A DNA stretch of 64,000 nt from Reticulascus tulasneorum (GCA_001557505.1 LSAX01000001.1:2728001-2792000), one strand, 5' to 3'. Shown: positions 11,773 to 24,731, numbered from the stretch's first letter. A program made the numbers and translations. The notes: generated by a model not told the origin, from the letters alone.

Positions 11773-13521
11773 TTTTACATATGTATATAGCTTAATTCTT
11801 CCGTCTTTTTGTCTCGTCTCTCTACTTCCTTTTTTTGTCTTCCTATACCGGTGCGAAGCAAACGTGTAAAACAGTGAACACGGAAAACTGGAATGTTTCA
11901 CCCCCCGTAAGACGACAGGTCCCCAGTCATATATACCGAAAAACTTAATCCGTTCCTCTTATTGCCCTGGGCTGAGCGAGCTCACAGGGTTTTTCTCGTT
12001 CCAGCCGCCCTTTTTTTTTTCTTGTTTCCCATCCTTCCTTCTGCAACGCCACGCCAGGCGCAGCCCCCGGAATTCCACTTCTCACACCCCAAAACGTGGA
12101 GCGCCAAGGACCAGCAGAGAAGCTCCCAGACCGCCCCAACATCGAAACACCGATCCGACCAACCACCCGCAAATTTCCCGTCGAGAAGCCAACAGCCATG
12201 TCAGCTGGGCTGACTGCCGAGCGTTCTGCGGCTCATCCTCGCTACCGGAGTTTCCTGTCATTGCGTTTGTGATCGTCCCCCATCCATTTTGCATGCCTGC
12301 CACACGAGTCTAGAGTGAGCTGGCGAAACGATCGTCGTGCCGTGATCCTCTTCGTATTCAATCAAGTTGGTTGGGGCCAGTCCCCGATATGCTTTAATGG
12401 GCTCTGCAAATGGTGGACGGACCACGGGAGTTGCGGTCTGCGGCACGCCCGGGAGAGCGGGTGGTGCGGCACAGGTTGCACTTGGCTAGGCTGTGTGCGC
12501 CTGAGCGGATGCCAGAGCATGAGTGGAGAGCACCTCCAGCTGTTTATTTCCTGCCTTACTTATGCGAACTGGCTCCCAAGTTAGTTAGCTGCTGGAATAT
12601 CTACGTAGGTCGAGTTCGGGTGCATTAGTTTTCGATCACTCCACGGCGGGCCCAAGTACGAAACTGCCGGTAGTGAGCGTGTCAGCCCGTTCGGAGGATT
12701 GATCTAACGAATGCGGGTCGATCGTGATCACGCAGGTGCGCGGCTGAATCTTCGACGCCACCTAGCAGTACGCCTGTACGGACGTACAGTGTCTACAATG
12801 GTCTTCAAGCTGAGAATTCGACCTTGACATAGATAGCCACTGGGAAGTTGGTACTCCTCCCCCATCATAGATCATGCCTCAATTCATATGGTGTGGGAGC
12901 AATCTGCAAGTCATGTCGATTCATCTATAAACACTAAGTGTGAAGGTGCGTTCCTGGCTTGTTTCCGTATGGGGGTCAAGCAGGTTGCAGGCGAGTAAAC
13001 TCGCTCGTGAAAATCATAAGACTTTTTTGTCTCGAATACCTCAACTCCGCTGTCTAGCACAGACCAAACCACAAGCTGTGGCTGGTAACGTGCAAACACA
13101 AAAACAAGATCCAGATGCTATGCTGGAGAAGCAGAAACAAGAAACAGAGAGGTCGTTAATTCCCTCAGATATCGTCTCATCGTGTCGTTCATCATGAATT
13201 TCGTATCAAAAAGCCGGCCGTAATCCCAGTGCAACCCAGTTCGTACAATCTTTCGAAGCAAACACAAAAATCGTTCTCCAAGCCAATCTGTTTCGTCCCC
13301 CTCAAGTATGTGAAGTAATGTTTGTCCGCGCGAATGAAAAGAAGGAAATCCAGCAAACTAAAGTCATTGCCAAAATGGCTGTCGTCTATGTATGTACCGC
13401 AAGCGGATTATGTCCTGCTGGGTCCGTCCAAATTGCACAAGTGAGCAAATGGCTCGCATGAGACTCGTAAGATTCGTAACAATTATGGGCATGAAGAGAA
13501 TGTACAAAAGGAAATCGTGGC
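11773..13521. other. Intergenic, no gene recognised
   Basis: It lies between two minus-strand genes. The part next to 11773 would be the promoter of the secreted protein and the part next to 13521 the 3' UTR of the 647-aa protein. Open frames here lack any family resemblance. Confidence 0.4.
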
Positions 13522-15465
13522 TCAAAATGGTGACTCTGATCGCCGACGGTTGTGATCACGGTGTCTGAATTCCCTCAGGCGTTGATCAATGTAGGCCAAG
13601 CGAGTGGCGAGGTTCCGAGCCGGGGCCGCGGCAGTGTCCGCAGATTGCTGAACTGTGGCGAATGGTCGGCGGATGACTCCAAAGTGTAGGTTATCCGGCT
13701 GGGTGAGCCGATTAGGGAATGAAAAGCTGGATGTTGAAACCGAAAACGGGGAACCGAGTCGCGGTGGTGGCGCGTCAGGGGGAGCCAAGGAGGAGGAGGA
13801 TATCACGAATGGCTGTGATTGAGTTTGGGGTACTAGCAATGGAGCGGCGAACAGCTCTTCAATGTTGGTCCGTGGCACAAAGAGCTCGTCATGTTGCTTG
13901 CTGTTGGTTGAGCTGAACTCGAATTCCGGCCCAGTGGAGATGATCTCGGTGTTCTCTGTTGTGGTAGGCTCCGTCCACATATCAGACGCAAGACTTGGTC
14001 GCTTAGTCTTTCGAGGTTCGTTTGACAACTGTCTTGTCCTCCGCTTCTGAGTGTTTGACCGGCTGCGAGTCAGTCTTGCTGGGGATTGAAGACTGCGGCG
14101 CGGTCCAAGCGTGTGAGTCTGCCTCTGTGGCCCGAACGACAAGCCTGCCGGCAAGCCAGCAGAAGAGCTAGGCCCATAGCTTCTAGCAGCAAATGGCGAA
14201 CCCAGACGACGCTGTTCCATGAAGGGAACGTCAAGGTTGTTCGGCGACTCTTGACTTGCGCTGGACGCAGCATCCTCAACGGGATCGGGGACAGAGCTTG
14301 TAAGCTGCGCCAAAGGTCCTTGAGGTTGCATGGTCTCAGAGGTACTGATGGTGAGGGACATGGCCATATCCTGCGAAGAGAAGGCCGATGGAGTTCGAGC
14401 AGGGGTTGATCGTCGGTTCCAGTATCTCGTGACCGTTCTTCCAAAAGGCGTCGGGCTATGAGAGAGATATCTGTTCGTCCTCACGGCCGACGATGCCGCC
14501 TTGAGCTTACACAGGTCCCGCAGGTGCGCTCGGGTAGCCGCGCAAGTATGCGGCCATTGAATAAAAACACAAAAGCTCTCAGCGGTAGGCGTGTTGCTTC
14601 CGCTCTTGGTTCCAGCTAGGATTCCAGTCCTGGCCTGTGTCTTGGGACCTCTCCAGCTTCTCTTTGCTTCCCTGGCAACTCGTAGGCACACGCCATGAGG
14701 GGGGATTGAGCTCTTCCCGGTTCGGAAGGGGGTAACTTTCGGATCTTGCAAATACATGAGGTATGTTGACCAAAGGTGGTCGCTCATAGCTCTCGTCCAG
14801 ACGGCCCTTCTCCTCTTTCCCTTCAATTTGGACGAAATGTCTATGGCTTCATCGGTCACGTCAGACGATGAGTTGATGATGTCCAGCGGATCGGCGTCTG
14901 GGCTAGTACATTGTAGGTCTTCAGAGACAATGGAAAATCGGCTGAATAAAGACGCGCTGGTTTGAGTAGATCTTGCGGTGGATGGGCGACTCGACTCGCA
15001 CTCTGGACTCGATTCTCCACTGCTGAAGGCGGAATCAATGGACCAATTCGGATATCTTCGAGGAGACAAAGACGGGACGGCTCCAGGTGCGGGAGTCTTG
15101 GGCGGAGAGAATGCCCTCCTACCACGAAAGTCTTCGCCCATCGTTATGTCTTCCATCATTCCCAACTTGTGAATGACTGGATAAGTCGAATCGATCATCT
15201 GCTCGTCCGCGATAGCAAGCTCTGGTCCTTCGATGCTCGGGATCGGTACGTCAGCGGCAGCGACGGATTGTAGAAACTGCTGGGTAGGGGCATTAAGCCG
15301 GGATGCAATCCGCCTTTTCAGTTTGAATCGGGGACGAGGCGGCGAAGGCGGCTGTATTTCCTCGTGGCCGGCAAACGGCTCAGGTGTTTTGGGCGCGGGA
15401 TAATCCGAATCATGGTAGCGGAACCCTCTTGGTAGGGTGGCCGCCCCGGAATGTAGAGGAGTCAT
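13522..15465 (-). CDS. Unassigned fungal protein, mostly disordered
   Basis: A single long open frame of 647 aa on the minus strand. The frame continues four codons upstream to a TTG, but the first ATG is at 15465 (MTPLHSGAATLPRGF). Composition is Ser/Pro/Arg/Thr-rich with many SP and TP sites (for example FSPPKTPAP, RSTPARTPSAFSSQ), suggesting a disordered, phosphorylated protein, perhaps nuclear. The only globular-looking part is around residues 230-290, where a basic cluster (KLKGKRRRAVW) precedes an aromatic helix-like block (SDHLWSTYLMYLQDP) and then IPPHGVCLRVAREAKRSW; a second block carries FCVFIQWPHTC. This could be a DNA- or protein-binding module, but I do not recognise the family. 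Minus-strand pyrimidine-rich DNA at 15900-16310 fits its promoter and leader. Confidence 0.8.
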   Translation of the reverse strand: MTPLHSGAATLPRGFRYHDSDYPAPKTPEPFAGHEEIQPPSPPRPRFKLKRRIASRLNAPTQQFLQSVAAADVPIPSIEGPELAIADEQMIDSTYPVIHKLGMMEDITMGEDFRGRRAFSPPKTPAPGAVPSLSPRRYPNWSIDSAFSSGESSPECESSRPSTARSTQTSASLFSRFSIVSEDLQCTSPDADPLDIINSSSDVTDEAIDISSKLKGKRRRAVWTRAMSDHLWSTYLMYLQDPKVTPFRTGKSSIPPHGVCLRVAREAKRSWRGPKTQARTGILAGTKSGSNTPTAESFCVFIQWPHTCAATRAHLRDLCKLKAASSAVRTNRYLSHSPTPFGRTVTRYWNRRSTPARTPSAFSSQDMAMSLTISTSETMQPQGPLAQLTSSVPDPVEDAASSASQESPNNLDVPFMEQRRLGSPFAARSYGPSSSAGLPAGLSFGPQRQTHTLGPRRSLQSPARLTRSRSNTQKRRTRQLSNEPRKTKRPSLASDMWTEPTTTENTEIISTGPEFEFSSTNSKQHDELFVPRTNIEELFAAPLLVPQTQSQPFVISSSSLAPPDAPPPRLGSPFSVSTSSFSFPNRLTQPDNLHFGVIRRPFATVQQSADTAAAPARNLATRLAYIDQRLREFRHRDHNRRRSESPF

Positions 15466-18400
15466 GTTGGCTAGCAAGTGCGCTCTCTGGCATGCGACAG
15501 CCGCAATCAGAAATGGAGACTGTCAATCACCAGGCTGACTGCGAATCGAACGACAGCCACTGGCTGGGTTATAAAATGCGAAGCCCACCAGTTTGTCTTC
15601 CAACGTCGTCAATCCACAAAAGCTATGCTTAAATGTCGGGATCGCCGGGGTGGTAAAGGACTGGTGAGGTTTCTGGAGGGTGCCAGATCTCTTACAAGAG
15701 AGACGCGACTCTGGTTCTCAAGATGCGCAATGGTGGCGGACGAACTTTGAACATGGGCAGATCAGGACTGAAGTGATTCTGATGGCCTGCTCCAAAGAAG
15801 TATTGATAGCACTTGGCCAATCGATCAGTCGCACTTGTGCCAAGTTCCCAGCTGACCGTCAAATACTATTATCGAATGGAAAGTAACAATTAGGAAATTG
15901 GTAAGTCGTGGAGAAGTCGTAGATGGGGTCGGTGAGAGCGTAAAGGTAAGTAAGGAAATTGGTCGGGTCGTCGAGGTGGAATTGAAGTCGTCTCTGGTGG
16001 TGGATGGCCTGGTGATAGTAGGGTGAAAGGAAGCGCACCCCCACCCGACGACGGTTAATATGGGCGAAAAAGAACGACTGCGGTGAAGAAGAAGATGAGG
16101 AAGATGGTGGGAGGTTTGGGTCGAGGCGGCCGGTGTATGTATGTGCAGGTTCCAGCGATGGAGGGTGGGAGGTGGAGCGGAGAGAGAGAGAAAGCAGCGG
16201 GTGGCGCGAACGTCGTGCTGGGGGGAGGGGGATATGGGGTAGGGTAGGTACTCAGGCGGCGGGATACGAAAAAAAATAAAAAACGCAGGAGACTCGCAGC
16301 CAGGCAAGCCAGGGTAGAACTAGTGAGCGGACAGCGAGCAGTGGACACGCTGCAGTGCAGTGCACTGTATGTGTTCAGGTAAGTCCTCCCGGGGGGGCCT
16401 TGGCTTCAACCCCCAAAAAATGGCGTGGGCGAGACCAAATATCCCAGTTAGTCGGTGATGCTGGGACTTTCTTTCCAGCGAGTGAGCACGCTCAATTCTC
16501 CCCCACCGAAATGGCTGGTGCAATGGGTTTGTTCCGGTCCAGCAGAGTACAGAGCAAAGTGGAGTCCAAAAGACCCTGACGAATGCAGCGGTTGCGAGGC
16601 GTTGAAAGTCGTGGCTCGTTCCACCACCACGATGCCTGGATTGCTTCCTCTCAGTGGGACCCGGGAAGGGGGGGTAAGTGCGTGGGTGATGGTTCCAAGT
16701 GGGGATGCGCCTCTAGTCTAGCTAGTCGTTGTGACCCGCACATGCACTCCGTATGCAAGGCGTGGCCAGTTGAACAACAAGACAGGTGTGCATATGCAGC
16801 GATCATCGAGCAGGTAGTAGCTAAAGCTGGTGGGCAGGTAGGTATGTATCAGGTGGGGAGCAGTCCAGTGGCAGAGGAAATCGTGCTGTACGCGTCTGAT
16901 GTGAAGCGCGCCAGCCCAACAATGATTGGGTCGGACGAGAGCACCGCAGTGCAGAAGTACTTTATGACGGAGCTACTTGGGAGCAGCAGCAGCTGGGGCG
17001 AACGACTGGTCGTTCGTTTCTCTCAACAACTGACTGCAGACAGCCCCAGCAAACTCCAACCAGCAACTAGCAACATGCAAACTCGCCCAGCGAATGCAGA
17101 GCCTGTCGCGCCAGTGGAGACGATGGCGGTCGACGGCGGCCAGACACCCAGACAACTCCTGCAGAGCGGCGGGGCTCTCTCTTCTTTTTTTCCCGCAGTG
17201 CGTTGTGGTGAGACAGGACGTTCGTTCTTTCTCCCTCCTAGTGAGCGACTTCCTAGCCTCTAATTGATTTTCTATTCGGCTCTGGCTCTGCCTGTGCGTA
17301 CCTAAGTAGCCGTGCGCTCGGTCGTCCAGCCAGGGGGGGACGGAAAATGCGAGTGGTTGGTGTGATGGCAGGGGAGACAAGGCGTCTTCTTCCGTTCTTG
17401 GGACAGACAAGAACTCAAAAGCTGCAGCGGGCGGTAAAGTATGATCGATAAGGTTGAACAGCGGGGTCGTCGATGAAGGAGGAGAAGTTTGGCAGGAGGA
17501 GCGTGGGGATGGTTGGATCAAAGACAAAGTGAGAGCGATACGTCAACGGTTCATGATTTCTGGACGGAGATGGGATGGGATCTCGATGAATTGATTGATG
17601 GGCACACACACTTATCTCGTGGGGCCTACGCATTGCGACCTACATTGTTGACAGCCTCCCACAAGGCATCGACCCTATGCCCTATCTAGCCAGTGCGAAA
17701 ATTCTGTCACCATCCCCGCGCGTCGCGGACGCGAAAGTGACGCGACGTGACGCGTCTGCGTATCCCCTGTCACTAAGTGCTTGCTGAAGCGAGGAAGCAA
17801 GCTCTTCCACAGCTCTCTCTCTCTCCCCAGTCAGGGTTTCGCATGAAGATGTGACGCAGGGATCAGGTGGGGGATTAGCCCACTTGCACCCAGCATCAAT
17901 TGATGACAGAAGAGAGAGAGAGGGAGAGCTTGGAGAGCTCAAAAATGAAATAAAAACTTGTTTATGAACCGTGATGCCTGCGCGCTGGTCGGACAGAGCG
18001 TTACGATTGCGTTTTGGTGCGGTAAAGGGACAATCCCTGGACACAAGAGAGGCTCGAGCAGATCGCGTTCGCCAGCCTGCGAACCCAATTGAGGGCTTGA
18101 ATTATCAGTGAGGCAAACGTGGGATTCCGACCCAATTTCTAATTCATGTACGAGGTCACAAGAAGCAAAGATGGCTTCTGTTTATGGCAGCGGCCGGCTG
18201 TTCAATTGGCCATTAGGAAACCTTGTGAACATATACGAGGCGAGCGGTCTTTCGCATGTTGGGTTTCAATGCTTCTGCAACCCCACGGAATCGCGATGCG
18301 GTGAGCGAATCCCCGCCAGGTCAAGTGGGTTCTTCTCGGAGGCCAACGTTGCATCACGTACGGATGTGATGAGCGCCCCCTCTTTTTCGCCCATCCCTCC

Positions 18401-20372
18401 CACGGTGCTCCAGCCGCTGTCATCGGAACAGAAACACGGACTGTCACGTAGATCAATCTCTCCTTTGTCATTGTGCTTACGACGCTGGGAATATGGATGA
18501 AGGACGGGTATGCGAAATCATCTTCATGCGGAAAGACTGGAAGTCGGGGCCGGAGCTGGGGGACTTGGACATAGCAAAAATTGGATCCTCCAGTAAATCA
18601 GCCGCCATGAAATCAAAAGTTGATTCAACCTTGCTTCCCCTCATCAAAGACGTGTTTCAACAGGCTCCAAGGCGATATCAGAATCCTTAAGAATGGAAAT
18701 AGTCAAATCGAACGAAACCACTTGCGCGGGTGCAGGGCCCGGAGTGATGACCACCTCCGACACTACCATGATGGGACGAGTACGTGACGGCCAATCAGGA
18801 CGCGTTGGAGCCATGTCTCGCGAGTGTGAGGCTAACTGCCCGTCCCTGCCAGCTCCGGGAGCCTCCTAGCTTCAGCTGGGCGACGCTTTACTATGTACGA
18901 TGCTCAGCCGTTCCCTGATATCTTCCTCCATTTGCTGTTAGCAAGGGAGGGACCAGACAGGCCTTGTTGGGACGACCAACTTTTGGCGGCCAGGGCAGAT
19001 GGCTCGGCCCCTTCCCTGTCCCATCCGCCGTCCCAAGAGTTTAAAAAAAAAATATGTGATGAAACAAAACATATCCAGGTTTTCCCTAGGACGAAAGATC
19101 CCCGCTTTAAATGGCTCTATCGTTTCGAAACGGGGAGGGACTGAACCCTGAGATGCTTCTTGGGGGTCCGGGGAGGCCAGACCGCTGGACCAGATCACCA
19201 GGTTTGGTGCTCTTGCGGCGGCATCCGGCAGGCGACTGAGACATACATGGCGCGTACGCAGGTACCAGGGAGGAATCTCTCGATGCTACGATGCTACTAA
19301 AGCAGCAAGATGCATGCTTCTCCAAGAGGAATGGCCTACATGTTCTAGCCTGGTAGGCAGGCTTTACTCAACTGTACATAGTACGCTCGGGCTGGCTGTG
19401 ACCGGTTTCGTACCTAGCTAGTCGAGGAGCTCTTTGTCGTGGATTTTTGGCCAATTATCAAAAGTCGTCGGTCGTCCTCAGCTGCCTTTTTCCAACTCCT
19501 TTAGGTTTGCTTTAACTGCCTACTAGTCAGGCGGTAGCTATGAGAGCTCCAGCTAGGGATAGTATTGGCAATAATGACAACTAGTATTTTCCGATGGCAA
19601 ACAGCTACTTATGGAGCACGTTCAAAGTACGCATCGTCGAGTTAGACCGCCAAGGAAACTTAGCTGCGATTCATGGGGCGAGCTGGTGCCTCGGCATACC
19701 TGATAGACACAACCTTCAGCCTGGCGGTCGTCGCTATTAGTGGGTCTCAGCTCCGAACATTGGCGGCTTGGTGTGTGCTCCTAGCGGCTTGTTTAAGTTC
19801 GGGACCCAAGCCAAGCAAAACCCAAGCTTCACCAGGTCGGGAGTTGCGGATATTAAGTGATCATGCTGTCATCGTACGGATCCCATTCACTTCTGGCTTA
19901 TTACTGCTACCGTACAGCAACCCTTGGAGTTCTTTCAAAAGGCCCCCCAAAACTGTGCCAAAATTAGCAGAATGGGGGGTTGCGATCCAGTCGGGCAGCA
20001 CATCTGGTTCACAGTCACATACCTACTAGACTAGGTAGTTGAATGGGATGAACTTCTGTAATCCATTCGCGCGACCTAGTTTGGTCGAGTTTCGTAGCCT
20101 ACGTGCCTACCTTATCTCCCTTATCCCTTCAGTGCTCCCCTCAGCGCTGATCGCCCCCACCAATCCGCCCTTTTTCAGCGAAGACATTGGACGCCACATT
20201 TCGGTGGAAGATCCATTCCAATGATTCAAACCACCCCCCGAGCTGAGACCAGCAAAAAAACCTATCGTCAAATCTGTCTTTTTTCCTTTGCAGCAAGCCA
20301 GGGAAATGACCTCTTCTTCAGCTCTCCCATGTTTCCCTTCGTAGTTCCAACACGCCGGAGCAGCTCGCCACA
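15466..20372. other. Large non-coding interval
   Basis: Nearly 5 kb without a supportable gene. 15900-16310 is strongly purine-rich on the plus strand (pyrimidine-rich for the leftward gene). CT/GA simple repeats occur at about 17812-17830 and 17909-17926. The longest frame (16583-17263, +, 226 aa) has random-looking composition. The 250 bases before 20373 are CT-rich, fitting a promoter for the rightward gene. Confidence 0.5.
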
Positions 20373-21779
20373 ATGCTGACACTCGGCTACTCGAATGTCA
20401 CCCAGCTTTTCAAGATTGTAGCGCCTATCATCATAATTTTCTGGTCTCTCTCCTACTTCGGGCTCTCGGGATCGCAGTACACGGACGTCGTCCGCAAGTT
20501 TCGGGACCACAAGGTCGTTTTCATCGCCGACTTCCTCGAGAATGAGATCGATGGCCATTTCAGCGGCGCCGGCATCGAGAAGCTGTGCGCCGCCAAGAAA
20601 TGGACGCCCGGGTTGATCATGGGCTGCGACGCGGCGCCGGGCGGCGTTGGTGAGGTGCGGAATGCGCAACTCCACTGCATACGATTTGCGATTGAGGCCG
20701 GAGGTATGTCATCGTTCTATCCGTCGGGGATGGCGGGCGGCATTTGCTAACGGTGTGTAGCGGAATTGATTCTGCCTGAAATCGTGCGCCGCGACGACCA
20801 TGATATCACGAGGCTCATACCGGATTCCAGAGGTCCTATCAAAGGCGTCCCGCTCGACTACTTCTTCGACCTCGAACACCTGAACTACATATTGGCAACG
20901 CACTGTCCGCAAATGAAAGTCTATCAATCCATCAACGATCTCTATAACATCCCACAAGTTTTAGAACCTATTCAGTTTAAGATCGCGGATATGAACGGCG
21001 ACTGGGAGAACGGCACAGTGCTGGCGAGACCGGGCAAATGGGCATCACAGTTCCAAGAATTCTTGGACAACAAGTCTCCGCCCGCGAAAAGGAAGTACCC
21101 CCTCCGAGTTCAGCTCGAGTCGACCCTGTATACATATCCCACCGCAGCAGACTTGCCGGCTGTCACCCGCAACTTCGGCCGTATACTACGCATTCGCACG
21201 GACGCTCGTCGGCTCGCCGGCTCGGCCCTCTTCAACCTCGTCAGCAAGTTTGACCTCAGCCTCGACCCGCGGACGGGCTATCATCCCAACTCATTCGTCG
21301 GCATCCACCTCCGCACAGAGCAGGACGTCCAAGGCGTGTTCCCCGACTACCTAACGCAGGCGGCGTACTACCTGAACTACTTGGTACAATCCAAATCACA
21401 CGTCGCCTTCCTCGCCTCCGGCGCCAACGCCGAGAACATCACTGCCTTCACGGAGCGGGCCAAGGAGTTCAAAGTCACAGTCGTGACGAAGAAGTCGATC
21501 CTCGATGAGAAAGAGCTGGCCGTGCTGGAGAAACTCTCCTGGGACCAGCGCGCCTTGGTGGACTACGAGATCATGCTGAGGGCGGGCCTCATGGCTGGCA
21601 TGAGCGACAGCAGCTTTGCGTGGAACCTGGCGCTGAGGAGAGCGCACGCGTTCGGCACGGGGCCGGATTCGGTGTCCAATTCAAGCGATAGCGCGAGTAT
21701 TCAATGGGAGGACATGTACTCTACCCTGTACGGGAAGAACGAAAAGAGCAATGCCATGAGGGCGACGATATGGCCTTGA
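20373..21779 (+). CDS. O-fucosyltransferase-like type II membrane protein
   Basis: Two exons (20373-20703 and 20761-21779; 57-nt intron, donor GTATGT) give 449 aa. A hydrophobic stretch at residues ~15-31 (VAPIIIIFWSLSYFGL) with a short N-terminal tail predicts a Golgi/ER type II membrane protein. The luminal part has the layout of GDP-fucose protein O-fucosyltransferase-like proteins: an early glycine-rich block with Asn-Ala-Gln (GGVGEVRNAQLHCIRFAIEA), then a conserved late block FVGIHLRTEQDV in which the Arg corresponds to the GDP-sugar-binding Arg of the family, and a C-terminal SDSSFAWNLALRRAHAFG segment. Donor and acceptor in fungi are not known from sequence. A distant glycosyltransferase relative without fucose specificity is equally possible. 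Confidence 0.75.
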
Positions 21780-22515
21780 TAGTACCTGGACTTGGCCTGG
21801 CGTGACATCCATCTCGGGTTAAAGTTTGAAAATTAGAGGATACTACACCATTTGGATTGGCTGTAGTGGTGCGCAAGGCTCGGAGCTACACTCCGCAAGT
21901 TACACCAGGGTTCCCTTTTCTCCCCCAAATGTCGCTCATCGCGGCTCCTCAAGACAAAAGATGAGAGTTATTCAGGCTGTACGGGATCACATGTAAGAAC
22001 CGGATCATCTTCCCGTCGAGTAACCAGGGACCTTCAAGGTCCAGTGAGAACCTTATCCACCCAATGCCTCCCCCCCGAACCGGCCGTCTTTTTAAAGATG
22101 AATCTAGACTTGCCAATGCATGTGATGCATCAATCCCGCTCTCTGCAAATGATAAGCCCTCCCCCTCCCCCCCCCCCCCCCTGCACCCCTCCCTTCCAAA
22201 CTACCGACACCCGGCTCAGAGCGGGTATCCCAGGCTATCAGCAAACAATGGCGTGTGAACGAGTCAACAAACCCTAAGAACCTTGACAGAAACTAAGGTG
22301 CTCCATCCCAGTCCTGTTGCGTTTTCCCAACCCATCACACGCTTTATGGTGGGCGGGTGGACATTTGTGGGGTGGGGTGGTGTCTCTGAATTCTCCCCTT
22401 CTACATATACGATCGTGATCTTCGTTTTTCTTTTCATACCAGCAAACAATTTTTGAATCGGCCACGCGATACCTTACTTGCATGCCGCACTACCCCCTTC
22501 GGTAGACTAGATTGC
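21780..22515. other. Intergenic between two rightward genes
   Basis: It holds the 3' UTR of the glycosyltransferase-like gene and the promoter of RTG2. A 15-base C run lies at 22167-22181. No gene was recognised. Confidence 0.45.
22167..22181. repeat. Poly-C homopolymer
   Basis: Fifteen consecutive C, flanked by further C-rich sequence, in the upstream region of RTG2. Exact length is prone to sequencing error. Confidence 0.8.
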
Positions 22516-24541
22516 ATGGGTCCTTCGGAGCCTCTCGAGATGGCGTCCAGCTCTGACATCATTACGCTCCAGAACTTCGAGGAACGGCTGCCAAGATGGG
22601 ACCCCGCAGGCCCTAGCCACCTCTATGCGCTTGTTGATATGGGAAGGTTCGTTCGCTTTTGTTTGCCTTTGATCTACTAGCAAACCTCGTCCACTACGTC
22701 CAATCAGTATCACCGTGTATTGCCATCCTCCCATTCTGTTGGGGGCCAGCTCAGCACTATAGTGCAACGGTTCGCTTGCAGGTGGCTGACTTGACCCCTC
22801 ACCAGCAATGGCATCCGCTTCTCCATCTCCGACCTCAGCCCGCCACACACGCGACTGCTCCGATGCATCTATCGCGAACGCGCCGGCATTTCCCTCTTTG
22901 ACGCCCTCAACTCCTCCGGCTCAACGTCGAATGAGCCGCTCATCTTTCCGCCAGAGACCATAGTCCAGGTGTCGCAGACCCTCGCCCGGTTCCGCCGTAT
23001 CTCCGATGCCTATGGCGTGCCGCCGGAGCACATATCCGTGCTGGCAACGGAGGCCATGCGGCGTGCCGCCAACGCCGGAGCAATGCTGGACGCAATTCGG
23101 GAAGCCGCAGATATCGGAGTGCACGTCCTCGCACCACAGGTCGAGACCCTGTTTGGTGCCGTGATGGGATCGAGGAGCGCATTCGTCGACATCTCCCGCG
23201 GGGGGCTGTTCCTTGATCTCGGTGGAGGATCTGTCCAGATGACCTGGGTCGATACTCGTTTACCGGCATACGAAGTTTCGGCTGCGTTGGCTGGGGAGAG
23301 TATGCCCTTTGGGGCGGCGAGACTGATCCGAGTGCTCGATGGTCAACCGGCCGAGGTCCAAGCTCAGGAAAAGGGAAAGCTGAGGGACAGCATGCAAGAG
23401 GCGTTTGCGAGGCTGTGCGACAAGTTTCCCGCATTGAAGCAAGTGCGGCAGGCATACATGGACGGGAAGGGGGACCAAGCTATCGATGCCTACTTGTGTG
23501 GGGGCGGATTCAGAGGGTATGGGTGCATCCTGATGCATGATGATCTCATACAGCCCTACCCAATACCCTCAGTGGGGACGTATACCGTCCCTGGAGCGAT
23601 CTTCAAACAGACGAAGAAAATGAGGAAGGTCAACAAAGAACATGAGGGTAAAATCTTCGGTATGTCGAAACGGAGGCGGCATCAGTTCCCGGCCATTGTC
23701 GAGGTGGTCGAGGCGTTCATCGACACGGTTCCCAATATCCGGACGGTGACATTCTGTGGTGGTTCGAATCGCGACGGAGCGCTTCTGATGAAGCTGCCGA
23801 AATCGATAAGAGAAAGCAACCCCCTCGAAGTGCTAGCCGGATTCACCGAGCAAGAGATGCCAATTGCGCAGGCGGTACTGAAGACCATCTATGAGGCGGT
23901 TCCCAAGAATCTCGACCTGTCGCAGACACCCACCATCTTCTCTTTGGGTCTGGGGCCATTATTCGCACGGCACATCTGGATACACCAGGGCGAGGACGAC
24001 GATGCGAATGCAGCTTATGCCCTGCACGAAGCCGTCACGAGAGACCCCAGCACGCCCGGGCTAACGCACCTTGCCCGGGCAGTGCTTGGGCTGACGCTGT
24101 GCGCCAGATGGGGTTCGAATCTGGCTCCTATTGATAAGCAGCTACACAAGAACCTGAAAGGGCTTGTCGACGAAGCTCATCCTGAATCTACTTTCTGGGC
24201 AGAGTATATTGGTGCAGTCGCAGCTGTGATGGTGGACTTGAGTCCTGCTTGGCCAAAGAGTGAAGATGAACTCGACAAACTGGCGAGGTATGTGTGATTT
24301 TGATAGATACAGTGGTAAATTCAAAGACTCCTCGCTAATCCCGAACAGATTTGTGGCCACCCAAGAATCGGACCGGACAAGAGACAAGGTCAAAATCAAC
24401 TTGACTGTACATTTGGCTGCAGATGCAGCCAGGGGTATAGATGTTGAGGATTTGGCAGGACGCTTGAAAGACCTAGGGAAGCGCAAGGGTGAAAAGAAGG
24501 GTGAGAGGAGAGTTACAGCGGAATTTGTAAACATGGCCTAG
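22516..24541 (+). CDS. RTG2: RTG2-like PPX/GppA-family protein
   Basis: Three exons (22516-22646, 22806-24287, 24349-24541; introns 159 and 61 nt) give 601 aa; an in-frame ATG at 22540 would give 593 aa. Yeast Rtg2 is 588 aa. The N-terminal ASKHA ATPase-like half is plain: ALVDMGSNGIRFSISDL (created by joining exons 1 and 2), SVLATEAMRRAANA, and the phosphate-binding loop FLDLGGGSVQMTW. Rtg2 belongs to the exopolyphosphatase/pppGpp-phosphatase superfamily; in yeast it is the cytoplasmic sensor of the mitochondrial retrograde pathway and a subunit of the SLIK complex. Role in this fungus is inferred from that family. The third exon supplies a Lys-rich C-terminus ending EFVNMA. The gene converges with the transcription factor gene 190 bp away. 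Confidence 0.93.
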
Positions 24542-24731
24542 GACCCGGACAATTTTCAGGAGATATACCCCGGAAGTGAATAATGACAAAAAATTTACCA
24601 CGGCCCATAACGTCGTAAGGCATTCGCGTGTGCTGAACGCCGCGTCTCATGTCGTAATGTCGTAAGTCTGCAAAGATGATGGAAAGTACCGTTCCAACAA
24701 TAGCAAGAAATAGCGCTAAACCGTCGAATTG

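Noticed and set aside
16583..17263. 226-aa plus-strand frame in the large gap
   Set aside because: It has low-information composition and no homology signal, in a region of simple repeats and leader-like sequence.
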